A stretch of DNA of 20,589 bases from the NCBI GenBank assembly GCA_902497035.1, contig CABVDL010000044.1, positions 1 to 20,589 of the forward strand. Direction: 5' to 3'. The DNA is from an uncultured Prevotella sp. (GTDB lineage Bacteria; Bacteroidota; Bacteroidia; Bacteroidales; Bacteroidaceae). Below, in pieces: positions 1 through 6,599 of this stretch. Within the stretch, counting starts at the first letter, position 1. Every line of letters starts with the position of its first letter. The translations under genes and the position numbers were made by a program. A model generated the notes under the pieces. It was given only the letters and a program-made list of their open reading frames with translations. It was not told the DNA's origin and made no database searches.

Positions 1-436
1 TGGCACCCGGAGAGGTGATGACGTCGATGCTCTTCACCATGGAGGCAGGCATCGACTTCGCCACCTGTGAGAAGTTGTTTTGGAACATCTGGTTGGGCTT
101 GCCGTCGACATAGACCTTGAAGTTGGAGGATCCTTTCACGGTGACGTTGTCTTGTCCGTCAACGGTGACCATAGGTACCTTGCGCAGCATGTCGAGGAGC
201 GTCATCGTCTTGGCGTCGGCGTCCTGCTGTACGTTGTAGGTCATCTTGTCGGTCGTCATCCTCACGACAGGTTTCTGTGCCACCACTTCTACGCCTTGCA
301 GGTCGAGGCTGTCGTGAATGGCGGTCTGAGGGAGGCTGTCGGTCTTGTTGACAGGAGCCTGGGCCCAGGCTGCGAGGGGTGAGATCGCGAGGATCGAGAT
401 GGCAAGCGCTTGCTTGCCGGAGATTATTCTTTTCAT
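1..436 (-). CDS. TonB-dependent outer-membrane receptor, N-terminal part (runs off the window)
   Basis: Only the first 145 codons are present; the gene continues past the left edge. The ATG at 434-436 (minus) opens a basic, hydrophobic signal peptide ending near AAWAQA. A plug domain follows directly, with residues about 45-145 showing DSLDLQGVEVVAQKP, then LLDMLRKVPMVTVDG and a VYVDGKPN segment typical of TonB-dependent receptor plugs. There is no room for the carboxypeptidase-like regulatory domain seen in SusC-type proteins, so the 'outer membrane beta-barrel family' of Bacteroidetes receptors is the best match. The family takes up ligands across the outer membrane using TonB energy; the ligand here cannot be told. 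The gene lies 97 bp after the GntR gene on the same strand, with hairpin-forming repeats in the gap and no visible TAnnTTTG box, so co-transcription with the ABC operon is possible but not shown. Confidence 0.88.
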   Translation of the reverse strand, partial: MKRIISGKQALAISILAISPLAAWAQAPVNKTDSLPQTAIHDSLDLQGVEVVAQKPVVRMTTDKMTYNVQQDADAKTMTLLDMLRKVPMVTVDGQDNVTVKGSSNFKVYVDGKPNQMFQNNFSQVAKSMPASMVKSIDVITSPGA

Positions 437-464
437 GCTTGATGGTTGATTTCTTGTTTTGGAA

Positions 465-518
465 GGGACGCTGCAGAGCAGCGTCTTACTGAACGGGACG
501 TCAGCAGAGCAGCGTCTT
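465..518. repeat. Two direct repeats, one forming a perfect hairpin, between GntR and receptor genes
   Basis: GGGACG followed by GCAGAGCAGCGTCTT occurs twice (465-487 and 495-518), about 30 bp apart. The first copy contains a perfect 8-bp stem, GACGCTGC (467-474) and GCAGCGTC (478-485), with a 3-nt loop. The second copy has lost most of the left arm. No T-run follows on the minus strand, so this is not a canonical intrinsic terminator. It could be a processing or attenuation site in a GntR-receptor transcript, or a regulator site. Function unknown. Confidence 0.6.
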
Positions 519-533
519 GCGGAAAGAGAGGGG

Positions 534-890
534 TTAATGGATAGAGGCCGCATTTTCCTTGACCTCTTCCCAGGTGATGTCGAGGAGCCTCATCTGGCGG
601 ACAAACTCGGGGAGGATTGTCCTGAGGAATGTTTGCCGACGGGTCTGCTTGATATACCGCTGTGCATCTTCTGCCACGAAATAGCCGAGGCCGCGCTTGT
701 TGAAGATGATGCCTTCCTGCGCAAGCTGGTCGTAGGCTTTGACCGCTGTGTTGGCGTTGACGCCGAGTGTGGCGGCATATTCGCGCACGCTGGGTATGCG
801 GTCGAAGGCCTTGTAGACGCCTGCGAGGATCTCGTCGCTCAGCCTGTCGGCTATTTGCAGATAGATGGCTTTATCATTGTTGAATGCCAT
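534..890 (-). CDS. GntR family transcriptional regulator, YtrA-like short type
   Basis: The 118-residue protein has an N-terminal winged helix-turn-helix of the GntR family: AIYLQIADRLSDEILAGVY, then RIPSVREYAATLGVNANTA (about residues 31-49) and the wing EGIIFNKRGLGYFV. After it comes only a short helical tail of about 45 residues with no ligand-binding domain. This matches the YtrA subfamily, whose genes are usually linked to ABC transporter genes, as here. It follows the GIN lipoprotein gene by 29 bp and is probably the fourth gene of the operon that starts at 3378. By family knowledge it would be a repressor of its own operon; the inverted repeat at 3412-3433 over the operon start site is a plausible target (inference). 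The usual glycine before RIPSVRE is replaced by the sequence AFD, a minor oddity. Confidence 0.9.
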   Translation of the reverse strand: MAFNNDKAIYLQIADRLSDEILAGVYKAFDRIPSVREYAATLGVNANTAVKAYDQLAQEGIIFNKRGLGYFVAEDAQRYIKQTRRQTFLRTILPEFVRQMRLLDITWEEVKENAASIH

Positions 891-919
891 ATAAACGTGT
901 TTTGTGTTGTAACGGGGAA

Positions 920-1696
920 CTATTTGCCCAACTTCAGTTTTCCCGTGTCGATGTCGCCGCTTCCCGATACGTCCTTCTCGAGCGACTGCAGTGTGCCGGA
1001 GAGATCGATGTCGCCGCTTCCCGAGATACTGATGTCTGCATGGCCGCAGTGATCGAAGTCGAGGCTGCCGTCGCCACTGCCGGCGATGGAGAGCTTGACG
1101 GTCTTCACCTTAGCGAGCTTACTCTCGATGTCGCCACTGCCGCTGATGCTGAACGAGGCGCTGCCGGCTTGAATGGTGCCTGCCTCTAAGTCGCCGCTTC
1201 CGGCAACGATGTAGGTGAAGGCCTCTGAGAGTGTGACGCTCCTCAGGTGGCTGTCGCCGCTTCCAGCGATGGAGACTTCAAGGGCCCGCCCTGTGATGTC
1301 GGTCTCCGCATAGAAGTCGCCGCTGCCCGCTGTGACGACCTCGGAGAGAGAGGGTGCGCTGACCCACAGCTCGGCATCGTCACTGGAATGGTTGAAATTC
1401 AGTACGGTGATGCCCTTTTGCTTCTTCTCTTCCCTCTGTATGATGACGAGGTCGCCTTGACCTACGGTGATGGAGTGGGAGGCGTACCACCGGGGCGTAG
1501 CCTTGAGCACTGCCCGGTAGGTGGGCGACTGGGTGAAGTGGATGTCACAGCCGGTGTAGTTCCTGATGCGCTGAAAGTCCTTTATGTTGATGGTGTAAGA
1601 CTTTGTGGGTTCCTTGTCGCTGACTTTTTCGATGCGGCAGGAGGTAATGGAGAGAACGGCCAAGACGGCGATGAACAATAGTGATAACTTTTTCAT
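920..1696 (-). CDS. GIN-domain (DUF2807, head GIN) lipoprotein with seven GSGD repeats
   Basis: I chose the ATG at 1694-1696, giving 258 residues. An in-frame extension upstream to 1825 runs into the permease gene and lacks signal-peptide character. The chosen start gives MKKLSLLFIAVLAVLSITSC, a lipoprotein signal with lipobox ITSC (Cys20), so the protein is likely lipid-anchored in the cell envelope. Residues about 38-115 form the front half of the GIN (putative auto-transporter adhesin head) domain. From residue 124 a GSGD turn recurs at 124, 145, 166, 186, 206, 226 and 245, indicating a regular beta-solenoid of about 20-residue coils. Molecular function of the family is not established. 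The gene starts 11 bp after the permease stop, in the same operon, suggesting an envelope role connected with the transporter. Confidence 0.88.
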   Translation of the reverse strand: MKKLSLLFIAVLAVLSITSCRIEKVSDKEPTKSYTINIKDFQRIRNYTGCDIHFTQSPTYRAVLKATPRWYASHSITVGQGDLVIIQREEKKQKGITVLNFNHSSDDAELWVSAPSLSEVVTAGSGDFYAETDITGRALEVSIAGSGDSHLRSVTLSEAFTYIVAGSGDLEAGTIQAGSASFSISGSGDIESKLAKVKTVKLSIAGSGDGSLDFDHCGHADISISGSGDIDLSGTLQSLEKDVSGSGDIDTGKLKLGK

Positions 1697-1707
1697 AATG
1701 AGGGCTT

Positions 1708-2517
1708 TTACTTGTTTATCCATTGGTTGTTGATGACCTGCAGGCGGGTGTAGCGCCGGTAGGCGAACCAGTAGCAAAAGATGATAAGGGCGATGTTGAC
1801 TACATAGTAGAGCACTTGCCACCAATAGTCGTAGATGATGACGGTGTATTCGCCGCTGAGGAAGTTGGAGAGGGCGTAGGCGGCGAGGGCTCCTACAACA
1901 GTGAGCGCGATGCCGAGGCCAATCCAGGCGAGAAAGGCCATGACGACGGGGTGCTTGTGGAAGATGCTGCCGAAGAAGAGAAAGAGGGCATGCTGCGAGA
2001 GAGCTCCTACGACAAGGGCCGCGGTTCCGGCGACCGTTCCATTGATGCTAGATGTAAATTGGAGGAAGCCGTTTTCACCGCCGACCTGGCTGATGAAGCT
2101 GCCGGTGGCCCATTCCGCGGCGTTGCTGCTCACCATTCTGCTCACAAGCCACTGCACGATATCGCCGGAAAGGAAGCCTGCGACGGCTGCAAGGGGCATG
2201 GCGATGATGAGGATAAGGTAGCGGGCGATGAACTTCTCGAGGCTGGAGGCGGGCAGCATGAAGTTGTTGATGCGCTGCTGACGGCTCTTGAGACTTCCGA
2301 AGATGTTGGCGCTGCCGAATACAAGGTAGCATGACAAGGTGATGGCGCAGATGATGCCCATGGTGTAGGCGGCGCTGCTGTAACCCTGCTTTAGAATCAG
2401 AGCGAGAAGTTGGGGGATGACGACCATGCCGAAGAAGACGAGTGCCATCGTGATTATCTGACGCTTGCTGAGCAGCAGTTCCCAGCGGACGACTTGTAGA
2501 AATCTGTTCTTGTTCAT
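1708..2517 (-). CDS. ABC transporter permease, six predicted membrane helices
   Basis: The 269-residue protein has hydrophobic segments at about residues 21-42, 51-68, 99-117, 163-184, 190-214 and 236-253, which suits an ABC-2-type integral membrane subunit. The sequence NNFMLPASSLEKFIARYL (84-101) between helices 2 and 3 is a motif I associate with Bacteroidetes permeases of this kind. The cytoplasmic start (MNKNRFLQVVRWELLLSKRQ) is amphipathic and basic, as usual in the family. It lies 36 bp downstream of the ATPase gene and should pair with it to form an exporter in the inner membrane. The substrate cannot be deduced. YtrA-linked transporters in Firmicutes are tied to cell-envelope stress, which is a hint only. 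Confidence 0.85.
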   Translation of the reverse strand: MNKNRFLQVVRWELLLSKRQIITMALVFFGMVVIPQLLALILKQGYSSAAYTMGIICAITLSCYLVFGSANIFGSLKSRQQRINNFMLPASSLEKFIARYLILIIAMPLAAVAGFLSGDIVQWLVSRMVSSNAAEWATGSFISQVGGENGFLQFTSSINGTVAGTAALVVGALSQHALFLFFGSIFHKHPVVMAFLAWIGLGIALTVVGALAAYALSNFLSGEYTVIIYDYWWQVLYYVVNIALIIFCYWFAYRRYTRLQVINNQWINK

Positions 2518-2553
2518 AGTATAATAAAAGGTGTATGAAATATGAGTGACGCA

Positions 2554-3378
2554 TTACCCGTTGGCAATCTTGCCGCTGATGGCGGCATTGAAGAGCAGCT
2601 CGAGGTCCACCTGGGTCTCCTCGCCGTTGCCTCGCGGCATGATGACGGCGTTGCCTTGAAGCGTGGGCTCGGCGTAGATCACCGTGTCGTCCATCTCCTG
2701 CGGCGAGAGATAACGGAAGGCGTAGCGGCGCGAGAGGTCGGCGATGGAGCTGTCGAGCAGCACGCGGCTCTGGTCGATGATGACCACATGGTCGAGCAGG
2801 CTCTCAATGTCGTGCACTTGGTGGGTGGAGATGATGAGCGTGCGCTCGTCGGTCATGTGGCTGGCGATGACCTTTCGGAAGAGGCTTTTCGAGGGAATGT
2901 CGAGGCCGTTGGTGGGCTCATCCATCATCAGCAGGCGCGTACCTGTGGCAATGGCGAAGCTCATATACACTTTCTTCTTCTGCCCCATTGACAGCTCTCT
3001 CAGGTTGGGCTCGGCCGGCATCTCGAAGTCGGCGAGGCACTGGGCGAGCGTCTCGTCACTGAATTTTGGATAGAAGCCGTGCATGGATTGCTTGAAGTCG
3101 TGGAAGCTCATGTCGGGCATGGCATATTCCTCGGGCACGATGAACACCTCCTGCAGCATCTCGGGCAGTCGCAGGCGGCTCTCCTTGCCGTCGATGGTTA
3201 CCGTTCCGCTGCCTGGCCGCAGCAGTCCTGCGATGATGTAGAGTAGGGTGGATTTGCCGGTCCCGTTCTTGCCTAAGAGGCCATAGATGCGTCCTGACTC
3301 TAAGTGGAGGCTGAAGTCGCTGAACACTTGGTGGCGGCTGCCCTGGTAGTGGAAACAAAGGTCCTTTACGTCTATCAT
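2554..3378 (-). CDS. ABC transporter ATP-binding protein (YtrB-like)
   Basis: The 274-residue protein carries all ABC ATPase motifs: Walker A GKNGTGKST (36-44), signature LSMGQ (128-132), Walker B RLLMMDEP (147-154), the D-loop NGLD, and the H-loop histidine in IISTHQ (His185). The signature has M in place of the common S or G (LSxGQ), which is acceptable. The last 70 residues form an extra domain after the nucleotide-binding core. It is the first gene of a minus-strand operon with the permease, GIN lipoprotein and GntR genes, preceded by a Bacteroidetes promoter at 3436-3468. It would power the membrane subunit encoded next. The ATG at 3376-3378 gives a normal N-terminus (MIDVKDLCFHY). Confidence 0.93.
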   Translation of the reverse strand: MIDVKDLCFHYQGSRHQVFSDFSLHLESGRIYGLLGKNGTGKSTLLYIIAGLLRPGSGTVTIDGKESRLRLPEMLQEVFIVPEEYAMPDMSFHDFKQSMHGFYPKFSDETLAQCLADFEMPAEPNLRELSMGQKKKVYMSFAIATGTRLLMMDEPTNGLDIPSKSLFRKVIASHMTDERTLIISTHQVHDIESLLDHVVIIDQSRVLLDSSIADLSRRYAFRYLSPQEMDDTVIYAEPTLQGNAVIMPRGNGEETQVDLELLFNAAISGKIANG

Positions 3379-3411
3379 TATCTAAGATATTAATGTCTTG
3401 CGTGTGAATTG

Positions 3412-3433
3412 GTGTACTACATAAGTAATACAC
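3412..3433 (-). promoter_or_regulatory. Candidate GntR/YtrA operator over the ABC operon start site
   Basis: A 22-nt inverted repeat reads GTGTACTAC, 4-nt spacer ATAA, GTAATACAC; 8 of 9 arm positions pair. It begins 2 nt downstream of the TAnnTTTG box of the minus-strand promoter and so covers the expected transcription start. Position and symmetry suit a repressor site. The GntR protein of this operon is the natural candidate; binding is inferred. Confidence 0.5.
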
Positions 3434-3435
3434 TG

Positions 3436-3468
3436 CAAAAGTAATAACATGCAATTGGAATTTCCAAA
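3436..3468 (-). promoter_or_regulatory. Promoter of the ABC-GIN-GntR operon
   Basis: On the minus strand TTTG (3468-3465) is followed after 21 nt by TACTTTTG (3443-3436), fitting the Bacteroidetes -33/-7 consensus TTTG and TAnnTTTG. The expected start is near 3430, leaving a leader of about 50 nt before the ATPase ATG. A perfect 13-nt palindrome, TTGGAATTTCCAA (3455-3467), overlaps the -33 element. Confidence 0.65.
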
Positions 3469-3622
3469 TAAAACGGATGAAAAAATCAAGAAATAAATAT
3501 AAATTAACTAATTACGGGTGGTTGTGGGGCTTAAATTATCATGTGTTAACGGTTGCGGCAGGCTGTGGCACGGATGGCGCGCAAAGGCGATGACGGGTGA
3601 TGAGCATGAGCTTGGGCGAATA

Positions 3623-3667
3623 TACCACGTTTGTGGTAGGCGATATGCCCACAATTGGTGATTGTGG
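3623..3667 (+). promoter_or_regulatory. Paired inverted repeats upstream of metY, candidate operators
   Basis: Two perfect inverted repeats stand side by side: TACCAC-GTTT-GTGGTA (3623-3638) and CCACAAT-TGGTG-ATTGTGG (3649-3667). Each right half gives the direct repeat TTGTGGTA (3631-3638 and 3662-3669), 31 bp apart or about three helical turns. The second copy overlaps the -33 region of the metY promoter. This suggests cooperative binding of a regulator of sulfur metabolism; no regulator gene is nearby. Confidence 0.5.
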
Positions 3668-3692
3668 TAATTGGAAAATCGTCGTAACTTTG
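3662..3692 (+). promoter_or_regulatory. Promoter of metY-cysK
   Basis: TAACTTTG at 3685-3692 matches the Bacteroidetes -7 box TAnnTTTG. A TTG at 3662-3664 lies 20 nt upstream as a partial -33 element. The expected start near 3698 leaves a leader of about 80 nt before the metY ATG. Confidence 0.65.
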
Positions 3693-3776
3693 CAATCGTA
3701 AAAATAAAGAGAATAATAACACGCCGACCGCGCTGCCCGTCAGGTCATACGGAAAGCAATAAAAACAGAATTAGCT

Positions 3777-5072
3777 ATGAGTAACGAGAAAAAACTTCAC
3801 TTCGAGACTTTGCAACTTCATGTAGGCCAGGAGCAGGCTGACCCGACGACTGACGCGCGTGCGGTGCCCATTTACCAGACCACCTCGTACGTGTTCCACA
3901 ATGCACAGCACGCCAGTGACCGTTTCCACCTGAAAGATGCCGGAAACATCTACGGTCGTCTGACCAACACCACACAGGGCGTGTTTGAGGACCGCGTGGC
4001 CGCACTGGAAGGCGGCGTAGGCGGCCTGGCCGTTGCCTCGGGTGCAGCAGCTGTAACTTACGCCATCACCAACTTGGCATACGCCGGTGATCATGTGGTG
4101 GCTACCGATACCATCTACGGCGGTACCTATAACCTGCTGAAGCACACGCTGAGCAAGTATGGCATCGACACAACTTTTGTCAATCCCGACGACTACGACG
4201 CTTTGGAGGCTGCCATTAAGCCCAACACCAAACTCGTATATATAGAGACCCTTGGTAACCCGAACTCCAACATCAGCGACATTGAGCGCTCTGCCGCCAT
4301 CGCCCACAAGCATGGCATCCCCTTGGTAATCGACAATACCTTTGGCACGCCCTATCTCATCCGTCCCATTGAGCATGGAGCCGACATCGTGGTGCATTCG
4401 GCTACGAAGTTCATCGGCGGCCACGGCTCATCATTAGGCGGTGTCATCGTCGATGGCGGCACGTTCGACTACTTCCAGAACGACAAGTTCCCCGGCTTCA
4501 CCAAGCCCGACGCCTCTTACCACGGACTGGTGTTCGGCAAGCTGCCCGCCCCGTTCGTAACCCGTGTGCGCGCCCTGCTGCTGCGCGACGAGGGAGCCTG
4601 CATCTCTCCGTTCAATGCCTGGGTACTGTTGCAGGGACTTGAGACGCTCTCGCTGCGCGTGGAGCGCCACGTCTTCAACACGCTGAAAGTCATCGACTAT
4701 CTCAAGACGCAGCCGCAGGTGAGGAAGATCAACCATCCCTCACTGCCTGAGCATCCCAATCACGAGCTTTACGAGCGCTACTTCCCCAACGGCGCCGGCA
4801 GCATCTTCACCTTTGAGATTGACGGCAGCCAGCAGAAGGCATGGGACTTCATCGACCATCTGAAGATTTTCTCCGACCTGGCCAACGTGGCCGACGTGAA
4901 GTCGCTTGTCGTGCATCCGAAGAGCACCACACACTCTGAGCTGAGTGAGGAGGAGGCATCTGAGCAGGGCATCTTCGACGGCACCATCCGCCTGAGCATC
5001 GGCACTGAGCACTATGAGGACCTCATTGCCGACCTCGACCAAGCCTTTGAGGCCGTGAGGAACGAGAAGTAA
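3777..5072 (+). CDS. metY: O-acetylhomoserine sulfhydrylase (PLP-dependent)
   Basis: This 431-residue enzyme of the Cys/Met-metabolism PLP family would convert O-acetyl-L-homoserine plus sulfide to L-homocysteine in the cytoplasm, the direct-sulfhydrylation route to methionine. The N-terminal block FETLQLHVGQEQADPTTDAR and the PIYQTTSYVF segment are characteristic. Visible active-site elements are YGR (59-61), SGAAA (88-92, phosphate binding), D186 in VIDNTFGTP, and the PLP-lysine K211 in SATKFIGGHG. The length matches MetY rather than the shorter MetB/MetC (about 380-400), owing to the usual insertion after residue 220. The ATG at 3777 follows a promoter at 3662-3692. cysK follows 63 bp later on the same strand and shares sulfide as substrate. 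Family members may also act in sulfur exchange with O-acetylserine. Confidence 0.95.
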   Translation: MSNEKKLHFETLQLHVGQEQADPTTDARAVPIYQTTSYVFHNAQHASDRFHLKDAGNIYGRLTNTTQGVFEDRVAALEGGVGGLAVASGAAAVTYAITNLAYAGDHVVATDTIYGGTYNLLKHTLSKYGIDTTFVNPDDYDALEAAIKPNTKLVYIETLGNPNSNISDIERSAAIAHKHGIPLVIDNTFGTPYLIRPIEHGADIVVHSATKFIGGHGSSLGGVIVDGGTFDYFQNDKFPGFTKPDASYHGLVFGKLPAPFVTRVRALLLRDEGACISPFNAWVLLQGLETLSLRVERHVFNTLKVIDYLKTQPQVRKINHPSLPEHPNHELYERYFPNGAGSIFTFEIDGSQQKAWDFIDHLKIFSDLANVADVKSLVVHPKSTTHSELSEEEASEQGIFDGTIRLSIGTEHYEDLIADLDQAFEAVRNEK

Positions 5073-5077
5073 CAGCA

Positions 5078-5090
5078 GGGGCGTTGCCCC
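5078..5090 (+). other. Small GC hairpin in the metY-cysK gap
   Basis: GGGGC-GTT-GCCCC lies 6 nt after the metY stop. No T-run follows, so it is probably not a full terminator; it may stabilise the metY 3' end or attenuate cysK expression. Confidence 0.35.
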
Positions 5091-5135
5091 GGAAAATCAT
5101 TATCAACAATCATTAAAGAATTATAGAAATAGATT

Positions 5136-6083
5136 ATGGCAAGAATATTCAAGCAGATAACCGACCTCATAGGCAACACGCCATTGGTCGAACTCAATAA
5201 GTATTCCGCCCTTCGCGGGCTGAGGAAGCCCGTCATTGCAAAGGTGGAGTTTTTCAATCCCGGCGGCAGCGTGAAAGACCGCATAGCCCTGGCCATGATT
5301 GAGGCAGCCGAGCGCGACGGCAAACTGAAGCCCGGGGCCACCATCATCGAGCCCACGAGCGGCAACACTGGCGTTGGACTGGCACTGGTCTCGGCCGTGA
5401 AAGGCTATAAGCTCATACTCACCATGCCCGAGACGATGAGCGTGGAGCGCCGCAACCTGGTGAAGGCCTATGGGGCAAAGGTGGTGCTCACCTCGGGGAC
5501 AGCCGGCATGAAGGGTGCCATCGCAGAGGCTGAGCGCCTGCGCGATACCATTCCCGGCAGCGTCATCCTGGAGCAGTTTGAGAACCCCGCCAATCCGCAG
5601 CGGCACTATGAGACCACGGGTAAGGAGATTTGGAACGACACCGACGGCAAGGTCGATATCTTCGTAGCCGGCGTGGGTACCGGCGGAACGGTGTCGGGCA
5701 TCGGCAAGCGTCTGAAAGAGTTCAACCCGAACGTGCAGATTATTGCCGTTGAGCCTGAGTCGTCGCCCGTGCTGGAAGGCGGCAAGCCCGGCCCGCACAA
5801 GATACAGGGCATTGGCGCAGGCTTTGTGCCGAAGACCTACAATGCCGACGTCATCGACGAGGTGTTCCCGGTGAGCAACGACGATGCCATACGCGCCGGC
5901 CGTCAGATTGCGCAGCAGGACGGCGTGCTGGTGGGCATATCCTCGGGCGCGGCAGCCTTTGCAGCCACCGAGATCGCCAAGCGTCCGGGCAATGAGGACA
6001 AGAACATTGTGGTGCTGTTGCCCGACACGGGCGAGCGTTATCTCTCCACCGTGCTCTACGCCTTCGAGGAGTATCCGCTGTAA
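5136..6083 (+). CDS. cysK: Cysteine synthase A (O-acetylserine sulfhydrylase)
   Basis: The 315-residue beta-family PLP enzyme makes L-cysteine from O-acetyl-L-serine and sulfide in the cytoplasm. The start MARIFKQITDLIGNTPLVEL is standard for the family. K47 in NPGGSVKDRI is the Schiff-base lysine; TSGNTG (74-79) is the substrate-binding loop; GTGGT (181-185) binds the PLP phosphate; and the serine of GISSGAA (about 269-270) contacts the pyridine nitrogen. Length and motifs match CysK rather than cystathionine beta-synthase (no CBS domains). It lies 63 bp after metY on the same strand and is closed by a strong terminator at 6119-6167, so metY-cysK reads as a two-gene sulfide-assimilation operon. 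No cysE is adjacent. Confidence 0.96.
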   Translation: MARIFKQITDLIGNTPLVELNKYSALRGLRKPVIAKVEFFNPGGSVKDRIALAMIEAAERDGKLKPGATIIEPTSGNTGVGLALVSAVKGYKLILTMPETMSVERRNLVKAYGAKVVLTSGTAGMKGAIAEAERLRDTIPGSVILEQFENPANPQRHYETTGKEIWNDTDGKVDIFVAGVGTGGTVSGIGKRLKEFNPNVQIIAVEPESSPVLEGGKPGPHKIQGIGAGFVPKTYNADVIDEVFPVSNDDAIRAGRQIAQQDGVLVGISSGAAAFAATEIAKRPGNEDKNIVVLLPDTGERYLSTVLYAFEEYPL

Positions 6084-6118
6084 GCTAAAGACGCTTAGAC
6101 GACAATAGGACAATATAG

Positions 6119-6167
6119 ATGGGGCAGGCAACACGTAGCAGCGCTACGAGTTGTCTGTCCCATTTTT
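6119..6167 (+). terminator. Intrinsic terminator of metY-cysK
   Basis: A 21-position stem (6119-6139 with 6143-6163; one A/A mismatch, two G-U pairs) closes a 3-nt loop and runs straight into TTTTT (6163-6167). It lies 35 nt after the cysK stop. The other side has no T-run, so it acts in the plus direction. Confidence 0.9.
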
Positions 6168-6250
6168 ATTGATAAAAAGTTTTACAACACCCCTCTCAGG
6201 ATGCCCGTTTTTCGAAGCGAGTCCTCCTTTTGCTCCAAAAAACGGCCTAA

Positions 6251-6269
6251 ATTTGGCGTTTTGCCAAAT
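6251..6269. other. Short inverted repeat in the cysK-nhaD interval
   Basis: ATTTGGC-GTTTT-GCCAAAT is a perfect 7-bp-arm inverted repeat. It lies in non-coding DNA 84 nt after the cysK terminator, with no linked promoter box. The function is unknown. Confidence 0.4.
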
Positions 6270-6338
6270 CCTTGATAATCAATTGTTTGCGTTGCAGTCG
6301 ACCTTGCTTGCCGTTGACACAGCTTGTTTTCCCTTGAG

Positions 6339-6492
6339 ATATGAGCTGTTTTGTGCCGGGATATGGCTCATATCGCATCGCGATATAACTCAAATGACGG
6401 TGCGATATGGCTCACTTCCCAGTGCGATATGGCCCACTTCCCAGTGCGAAATGATATCAAATGCCATGGGAGGTGGCTCTGATGAGCGTGCG
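6339..6492. repeat. Tandem array of seven diverged 22-bp units
   Basis: Seven consecutive units of exactly 22 bp start at 6339, 6361, 6383, 6405, 6427, 6449 and 6471. Most begin ATATGG or a close variant and end in GCG or GGG. Units 4 and 5 differ at one base (GGCTCAC against GGCCCAC); outer units are more decayed, and a weak eighth may follow at 6493. The period is not a multiple of three and no gene fits, so this is a non-coding minisatellite. There are no unique spacers, so it is not CRISPR. Confidence 0.85.
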
Positions 6493-6528
6493 AAAATGCG
6501 ATTTTTGTGGAAATAAGGCATTAACCCC

Positions 6529-6563
6529 AATTTTTTAGCACGATTTTGAAGTGTTAAAAAATT
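6529..6563. other. AT-rich inverted repeat before the nhaD 3' end
   Basis: AATTTTTTAGCAC (6529-6541) pairs with GTGTTAAAAAATT (6551-6563) over 13 positions with one G-T pair and a 9-nt loop. Its A/T arms could serve a weak bidirectional terminator between the convergent cysK and nhaD units, but the GC core is only three pairs. Confidence 0.4.
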
Positions 6564-6599
6564 GTCAGTTTTTAGTACAAGACCATTGGCCAGTACACG

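Noticed and set aside
1697..1825. Upstream extension of the GIN lipoprotein
   Set aside because: It overlaps the permease coding end and would bury the lipoprotein signal peptide 43 residues in.
3693..3776. SAM-II or other known riboswitch before metY
   Set aside because: The leader is short and I could not fit a known consensus; only a weak 4-bp pseudoknot is visible, reported at low interest.
5121..6134. 337-codon minus-strand open frame opposite cysK
   Set aside because: cysK has all catalytic motifs on the plus strand; the antisense product matches nothing and begins inside the cysK terminator.
6339..6492. CRISPR array
   Set aside because: The repeats are directly adjacent with no unique spacers, are diverged, and no cas genes are present.
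6151..6516. 121-codon plus-strand open frame in the cysK-nhaD gap
   Set aside because: It starts inside the terminator hairpin and runs through the 22-bp repeat array, whose period is not a multiple of three; the product has no recognisable domain.
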